A stretch of DNA of 64,000 bases from NCBI GenBank assembly GCA_003864495.1, contig ML133455.1:2294001-2358000 (forward strand). The letters are read 5' to 3'. The position numbers and the translations under genes are program-made. Below, one piece after another: positions 56,416-64,000 of the stretch. The stretch is from Nemopilema nomurai (Eukaryota; Cnidaria; Scyphozoa; Rhizostomeae; Rhizostomatidae). How positions within the stretch are numbered: the stretch's first letter is position 1; every line of letters starts with the position of its first letter. The notes beneath the pieces were generated by a model that did not search any database, had not been told where the DNA came from, and saw nothing but the letters and a program-made list of their open reading frames with translations.

Positions 56416-57487
56416 ATCTGAATTATACAGTTATATTTATATTGATTATTCTAAAAATGAGTCTGCTGATGAGGGATGAGAAAGGATGATGAAATGATAA
56501 TGTAATGGGCATGGAACAGTCTAGGCTGAGGAGCGAGAAAAGATGTATCCGCATGACATGGTTTGACAATGAAAGGTAGACAAACAAGTCACTACAAAGG
56601 TTTAATACCACCAGAAGATAAAGAAATTTCGCTAGTACTGTGCTTTGGCCTATACCGATCCACTTAAAAATTAAGTAACCAGCTTGCTTCTAAGTCTAAA
56701 AGTAGTTTTAGCTCCTCCTGCGATGCATTTGTCGCACAATTGGTGGTTTTTATGCTCCAGCTTTGCTCGTGAGATTTGCCCAGATTACACCTGATTGAAT
56801 TGTCTTCTGCTATTATTCACCTCAGAAACTATCGCTCAATTCTTCCCAACTATGGCTGATTCAATCGTAAGTCATTGCTGGTGACGCAAATTCAATGGCT
56901 TATCAAGGTCTGGTTTGACAACAGGTCTGCAAATCGTTAGAGTGTGAATGCTATCTGCCGGTACTGGTTCGCCTTATTTTGATTTCGCAAGTCAACAACT
57001 CTGATTTGTAGGACTTTCCCGACATACGTCATTGCTCTAATTGTCAGCTCGTCATAACTATAAGTTTAATTTCAATCCGCAGGTCAGCTCGTCACATTGT
57101 GATCACGTGTTGTTTGACCCTGTGTCAGGTAATTTACCATTTTTCATAAATAGGCCGTTTCACTTTTCCAGCAGCCTGTTAAATTTAAAAAAGTCACAGC
57201 TTCTTATTTATTACTTGTGATGTGTTTCTTTGACCACCATTAAAGAGAAAGTGAAATAAATTTATTGAGCAAGCAAAAAAACTGTTTCTTTAGTTCTTGA
57301 AACTTTTCCTTTACCCTTGATACCTAGAAAAGCTCACAAAAGATTGTGTGGGTGCATAAGGAGACCCTTTTTAGCCTATAGAAGCATGCCTGGTAAATCG
57401 TAGCGGTCACTAAGAGGAAGTAAATGTCCATTTACGAGCACCAGCCACCTCAGAGAAAGAGTCACCAATTCACATGATGCTTTATAG

Positions 57488-60400
57488 ATTGTTCCAGTCA
57501 TGCATTGCGAATCGGCTACTACCCAAGTCCAAACTGTGGCCAGCTCCACACGTTAAAGGATTCTGATGGCCAGCCAAACGCCAACTTCGCCAGACTGAAC
57601 GATCCGGCTAGCTATGAAACTAGTTCTGGAACCCAGTACCATGAATATGCAGCTGGAAGCTATCTGTCAATCAAGCTTTTGAAGCCAGCACTGGTTCACG
57701 GGATTGCAGTCCAAGGGAGTCCGAATCTGCTTAGATATTACTTGAGAAGTTTCCAGATCTCATACGTAACAACTATCAACAGTCTGGACATTAATCAGCC
57801 TTCTTCGACTGTAGCCAATTACTACAAGGAGGATGGAGCCATAAAAGTAGGTGGTGTCCAAGTGCAAATGTTTTGAGACGTTTATCTTATTATATAAAAA
57901 TTATTTATAAATATCTTCACCATTGAAAGTAGCTTTAAATCTTTCGCGAAGTTGAAGCATAGTTATTCTTGTGCCATTTTCAAACATGTATCATAATTAT
58001 TGATGATGATTCATTACTATCTATAATCTTGGTATAGTAATTCAGTCAATAGCTACTCAAGTTTGCAAGAAAGCAGAGAAAAGTACGGATTTTGCGTAAC
58101 TATTTATTAAGGTTTCCAATTCAATACTAAGGACCATGCGTTTAGAGCTGTTCCTTTTGCTTGGATAATAACAGGCACTAATGAATTGCTATTCTTTGCA
58201 CTATTTTTTGTAAAATGAAGAACTGAAAAAAGCTTTATATCAAAACAAAGGTGCAGCATATCCAATTACTCGATTTTTATCAATCACTAATATAAAGGCT
58301 CAAGCTGGGGAAAATTGTTCTTCATTTTAGCAATTCACAGGAGAAATGCGGAGTACTACTAAATTTGCATTCACAACTCCATTCTTTGCTGAGGAAGTTC
58401 GCGTCCACCCACTTCTTGCATATGGTAACAGAGTATTCAGGGTAGAACTTTATGGCTGCTATTTGGGTAAGCAATTTGATTAATTATATTTTTACTAAGA
58501 ATTTTAAATGATTAATTATTTAATAAACTATTGATTAACTTTTCTCTTCTTGTTGCAGTAAATTTTCCGCACAGTTTGTCATTTTCTAAAATCAATCTCT
58601 TCCAAGTACTTTGTCCATTGTGCAGCTGTCGCTGAAGGAACTACACTTAAAACCCTTTTGCAAATAGTAATCGGCTCTTACGTCATGATCAGATCACCAG
58701 AGAATGCAAAGTCATGCAGTCACACCTCGGGCTATTAGGCCGAGGCTGCATTTATCCATTTTGTTAGGCATTCCATATTGGTTGTATCATCTTACCTCGA
58801 GGCTATGATTTTGCTTTTGGGAGGGTATCTTTCCTGGATTCATTCAAGTATGCCCTAATTAAAAAGCATCCATTTACCTCTGATAAATTATCAAACTGTC
58901 TCCAGGCTTTCGTATCAAACAAAGATTCTTTTTCAACTAGCAAACTGCAGAAAAAGAGACCCGCTACTTCTAATAAAAGAATCTTATTTCAACTAAGTTT
59001 CGAGAGTAGGAGTGTTATACTTCAAACAGTTATAATAGGCATGCTGATGATAACAATATCATTTAATTTTTAGGGAGGATAAATGTTCCTTCATCCATTG
59101 GAATGAATTTCCGTGCAACTTTTACGACTTCACTTAGCCAAGGCAACAGCACTGGACAAAGCCAGTAAGTTGTAAGAATAATCTCTGTTAACAGCGGCTG
59201 GTTACTCAAAATTATCTGGTCATTTAAGAAGTAGAAAGTTTTTATTCTTCAAGCTAATTATTTTCAAAGACATTTGCTATTCTTGTAAATAAACAGTTGT
59301 TTTGACTGTTATAGTTGTGTTCCTTGAATGTTTAGTCTATAGCTAGGAAAAGTATCCTTAATTAAAATATGTTATTCCTGGAGTCCAGAAATCACAGTGA
59401 ACTGAAAATATGAGTATTTTTTCGCACTAGGTACCAGCAAGGCACGTTTTTAGTAAGGTCCTGGGCTCTAGCATGAGCACTCGTCATCTGCGATTTTTTC
59501 TTAAATGAACTTAAATTAACGGGCTCCACGTTGCCTATAAATATTCTATCCAATTCAATTCAGGTACTACGTAAAGACACAAGAGCCAAATGGAACAACG
59601 ACCTTCGTGCAAATCGACAGCTCCATGAACTACACTTTCATCTCAAAAGGATTAGCGAATATCTTTTTAGGATTTAAGTATGAAACTGGGTGGCTACATG
59701 CCGACAAGGTTTCTAACCTACTTGTACAGGGTCCCATTAACGGCCTGCAAATGAAGCTCAACAATGACCTAGCTAATCCATACAAAAACACCGAAAATCA
59801 GGATATTGAATTTCGCCTGGAGTTGAATGGACAAGAGACCCAAATGAAACAGTAAGTGACCTTCTGCTCATCGTGACAGATGAGAGTAGCTTTCTATTGA
59901 CAAGCAATGTCAGCTACGCTGTAGGGCATTAAGATGTTGATGCTATCTTTATTTTGATTTAGCAAGTCAACAAATCTTGATAAACAGAGTAATCTTGATA
60001 AATTACTCATAAGAATGGATAATATTAATTTAGAACTGAATTTTTCTTGATTGTTGATCCAATTAATTGGCCCTCCATTTTTTTAATTTTTTCCTCAATC
60101 TCTCACAAACACCTAATGCCACTTAAAGATGCTTCCCCAGAGAATACTTTACGGCCTGTTTGGCAAATATAATGGCTGCCATGAGAAGGGTACATTTAAA
60201 ATAAGTTGAACTATATATCAATTTTGATTGAAAGTTGTTCGAAAATGCACTGCACGTACAGATTGGAAATATCAATCAACTTTACTTCTGATTATTGAGA
60301 ATTTACTCTTAATTCCGATAAATTAGCAGCATTTAACAGCATAAAATGCGTCGCAGAGCAACTGCACTGAATTGTACAATTGACAGACAGGGGGGAAGAC

Positions 60401-63400
60401 TGATGTTAGGACATTGAAGAAATACCAGTTAAAGAAACAGTGTCCGTTGAAATTTGATCTTAGAGAAAGTTGCATCTGAGACAACTTTCAGAGTCTATCT
60501 GCTTCAATTCGATTGATTCAACAGTTCTTTAAAATATCAAACGATCCATTTTATGAACTCTACCTGCTTTTATTCATCTTCCTTCTTATTTCGTTTTTCA
60601 ACAGAGTCAGTTTCAATTTTGGAGACTCGACAACTTGCAGCTACAACTTCTGTAGGAAGAGGTACACCAGGGGGATTTACTATGTGATCGGCACAGCATC
60701 GAACGATTTCTACCAAGCAAATACTCCGACGCATGTCGTGGCGTGCCCAGGGTCATCAGTTTCTGTTTCATACAACCCGACCCCGTACGGAGGAGGAATC
60801 CCAATTCTTTATCAAGGTAAGAGTGACCATGGCTTTCCCAGAATCGAAAGAGATACGCGCATGAACTTATATAAGTCAAGTTGTTGACCATGCTGTCAGT
60901 ACTAGGAAGAAATGATCATCACTAACGCAAAAGCCTATTTTGGTCTTACATTTACGGACTCCCCAATCCCCAATTGAAGGCGTTGGTAAGATGTAAAATG
61001 AAAGAAGTTAACGGCCTTGATATGCTACCACGAAAAAAAGTAATGTTTACAAGGCTAGCATTTTATTAACGAGGACTCATTTTTAGCATGATCATAATGT
61101 AGCATACCTAACAATGGAATATGCTGATTCAGAAAATTAATTTGCTTACTGCAGGCGTATTCTCTTGTTTCTGTTTAGGAACAGGCGTGAGTTTCTTGAA
61201 AAGCTGATTTGGAGAGAATGGCGTTTGCTAAGGCAGAAATTACGCTATAACATTATCTTACTAAATTGGTGACCATATCGTGACATACATGTACCTTGCT
61301 TGATCTCATTATGTTTTCTTGTGCTGGTGACTTCGCTCCCTTACAGTTATCTGTTGTTCTAATGTTCAGGGACAAGTGGCTCGCACTCGTTCACTATTCA
61401 GTTCTATGCACTCTGGACAACGACCTACGAGGTTAGGTTCAATGCCAACATGACTCAAACGGAGACATTCAACGCAACCGGGTGGACAACCAAGCAGATC
61501 CTGCTTCCATCAGCGTCAACGCCTCCGTCCACCCTCAAAGTCGTGTTCAACTACACAGATCTCTGTGAAACCAGGAGCTACATGGTCAATGTATTTTTGG
61601 ACGAGGAGGTCAAAGGACTCTCTGTGCGGGTAACTATTCTGCTCTTTTTTCAAGTCAATTAGTGTAAACACTTAATTCCTAGGTTCAAAGAAGCATCATC
61701 ATCAATTCTTTTTTCTAATCAATTTCATTGATCAAAGGAAATGTTTATAGAACGTTCACAGTAGAAGATAATGTTGCAAAGCGATTAGAAATTCAAAGGA
61801 AGCAACAACGCATTTTGTCAAAATACATGGTTTCAGCAACCGTGTTGAGCTATGTTTTGAACTCTCCTAAGAGAATAGCTTTTTTTGATTTCTCTTTCTC
61901 CTAGCTCTCTAAAGAAAAATGCTCAAGTAGAGTACCGCGTTTGGAGAATACCCACTTAGGTTTTAGATACATGAAGATGACTCTAACAACACATCATTTG
62001 ATTCTCACAATCAGAAGCCCCAGTAGCTACCAACTTTAACATCCGGTTTCGTTCCAGCTTAACCAAACCTTCAAAGAGGAGCTGATCAGTCCAGTGTCCT
62101 ACTTTTTCAAAGACAAACCAGTCAATATCTACATCGATGTTACAAACGGGACAACAGTTCAGTGCGTGGTGACTCGAGTGGACAGTGTATCATCGTCATA
62201 TGTGATGTCCTCAGTTGTCACGGACAGGGTCTTTGTAAAGACAACGACTTTCACGTCACATGGAGATACCTTCCCAAGGGTGTCAGCATATTGTCATAAT
62301 CGCTTGAACCGCCCATCTGCCACTCTCTCTGCAACAGCTTTTGACTTCAGACAAATCCCGGAGCCAATGTCAAATTTCTCTCTCACTCTGAGCAGCAGTG
62401 TTGTTGCAACCGGAAATTCCTTTTACCTTGACATCATTTTTCTAACAGGTAATCAAATACATCCTAGCTATTGCAAACTCATTTACACCAAACCAAAACG
62501 CTTAGCCGAAAATCAAAATAACATCGAACTTTCGCAGTTAATCTACCTATGAAGTTATAAGGTGTTTATGGTTTGAAAATGTTTCTGGGCATGACCATGA
62601 ACATTGCCTTTGTGACCTGAATATCATAAGCCTTGACCTGATTTCTTTGAATTGGGTTTTTTATAACGTTCAACTAATCCAGATAACGCGATTTTGTTAT
62701 ATCTTTCAGTAATTGTTTCTTATTGTGTCCATTAAGTTCCCATAATCTTATACGCATAGTTTTGATGTAATACCGCTGTGTTGGCCTCCTTTCTTTGAGC
62801 TTCCAATGTCCTATCCGTCATTCAGAGGGTCGTTAGGCCATCAACAATGTTCCTAGACAGCATTGACAGTCAGTCACCGTATAGTACTATTACCCTTGTG
62901 GTCACATTACCCCTTTGCCCCTTTCTTTCAGGGACAGGAATGAACTGCACTATAACCTCGCCGACTGCAGGAATCTACCGAACGCTTGCCTACAGCTCAC
63001 TTATATCAAACCAGATCTCATACAGCAGCGGCAGAAAAGCATACCGCATTTTGCTTTCGACAAGCGTCTATTCCATGGCACACTCGATCCAAGTCTCTTG
63101 TTACACCGTCATAAAAAATGTGACTGATTTCATCTCCCTCAGGGCCTTGACGCACATTTCGGGAATTAGTGTTACAACGTCATCATTTCTTTGCTATGGA
63201 GAATCGATGACCGTTGACAGTCTAGTGACACAAGGTATACCGGTGGAAAAGGCACTGCTCATCGATTCAGTCACACTTGCAACTTACCCACTTTCTACTG
63301 TCAAGAACAACACATTTAGCATTAATGTTACAACATACCAAACAGCAGGCTGGAAGAATGTTGCAGTGCGCGTTTGGAATGAAGTGACATCGAGCCAAAC

Positions 63401-64000
63401 AAACTCACGCTCGGTCCGAATTGCAAAAACAGCTAATGATGCAGTGGTATCTATGAGTTTCACGCTGTCGTCTCCACAGGGTCTGCCAGATAGGCCTTAC
63501 TTGGTATTGCCAGTGAATGAAGTCGTTACTTTCAACGCTGAAGTTACACCTTCAACAGCTGGCTACATTTACCGCTGGCATTTTGGATCATCATCTGCTT
63601 CAACAAACGGACAAACACACACTCGAAGGTTCTCTTCTGATGGAGATGTAGCCTTCAAGCTTATAGTTGACGGCTGCACAAACTTTGAAGTTAATCACAA
63701 TTTGACCATTGTGTCGCCTATTAGCGATTTCGTTCTGACTACGTTGCCCAACCCAGAGGTCGTTGTGAATAAAACTACTACAGTTCGAATTGGGTTTGCA
63801 GCAAACGCAGACTGCCTTAAAGTAGCTTTTGGAGATGGAACCTCTACCATTGAGAACTGCAAAAACAACACAGATTCACACCCCTTGAACTGCTTTAATA
63901 TAGGAACCTACTGCAATTTGGACCATGTATACAGGACTAAGGGAGTCTCTACTATCACTGTTACAGCTTCGAATGGCCTGTTCAGGAAAATAAAACAAAT
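57488..64000 (+). CDS. Polycystin-1-like receptor, N-terminal part (partial at both ends)
   Basis: Visible exons are 57488-57846, 58331-58466, 59074-59164, 59564-59851, 60605-60816, 61370-61629, 62058-62448 and 62931 to beyond 64000. Phases agree at every junction. The first two exons encode an F5/8 type C (discoidin) domain: CSSHALRIG at its start, LSIKLLKPALVHGIAVQG in the middle, and VRVHPL with VELYGCY at its end. PKD-like beta-sandwich motifs follow (VSFNFGDS, YRWHFGSS, VAFGDGTS, each followed by a Tyr or Gly-Val core). The last exon is open for more than 1060 bases. Discoidin plus PKD repeats fits the extracellular part of polycystin-1-type proteins, and cnidarians have several; REJ, GPS, PLAT or membrane segments would lie to the right and are not seen. 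A signal peptide exon must lie upstream because the first exon begins mid-codon. Many N-x-S/T sequons support a secreted or surface location. Confidence 0.8.

Larger units (their letters stand above)
52006..57487. other. Intergenic region, no gene recognised
   Basis: Open frames of 60-118 codons occur on both strands (for example 52789-53103 minus and 56014-56370 plus) but none shows a recognisable family or splice context. A 20-bp tandem repeat (55205-55285) and a GACT microsatellite are present. Upstream exons of the receptor gene at 57488 may lie here unrecognised. Confidence 0.4.

Overview
The window is nuclear DNA of an invertebrate animal, most likely a cnidarian (anthozoan); the clade is an inference. 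It is AT-rich, with short phase-consistent GT-AG exons separated by introns of a few hundred bases, two genes of saposin-like domains, a discoidin plus PKD-domain receptor gene, and animal-type transposons. No bacterial signal, rRNA, convincing tRNA or CRISPR array was seen.

Layout. (1) 1-1267: a 157-bp satellite array running off the left edge. (2) 2760-22483 (+): a very large gene of tandem saposin B-type domains whose first exon is not in the window. About 20 of its 24 inferred domains come from five consecutive exon blocks; four copies of a roughly 3.35-kb, six-exon unit are nearly identical, introns included. (3) 22484-27921: intergenic DNA with transposon fragments, a foldback element, a dispersed repeat pair and a TATA plus heat-shock-element-like segment. 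(4) 27922-40649 (+): a complete paralogue of the first gene in the same orientation. It has 11 exons, a signal peptide, 821 residues and 8 saposin domains, which is the unexpanded form of gene 1. A small hAT-like MITE sits in its first intron. (5) 41254-51997: a DNA transposon with 14-bp terminal inverted repeats. It carries a SWIM-YqaJ-PHD protein gene (+) and a convergent THAP plus DDE transposase gene (-). (6) 45118-49797: a Ty1/copia retrotransposon with identical 220-bp LTRs, inserted in the transposase gene. (7) 52006-57487: no gene recognised. (8) 57488-64000 (+): eight exons of a polycystin-1-like gene (F5/8 type C domain, then PKD-like domains), continuing past the right edge.

The most interesting system is the saposin pair. 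All visible introns are phase 0, and most exons begin with the fourth cysteine codon of a saposin domain. Splice sites therefore cut each domain between its two halves, and exon blocks can be duplicated without breaking frame or fold. Repetition is nested: a three-exon, two-domain module appears twice in the ancestral gene (A-B-C and D-E-F), and the resulting six-exon unit was amplified again in gene 1. Each protein probably enters the secretory pathway as a polyprotein. Whether it is lipid-handling, as in prosaposin, or membrane-active, as in amoebapore-type proteins, cannot be decided from sequence.
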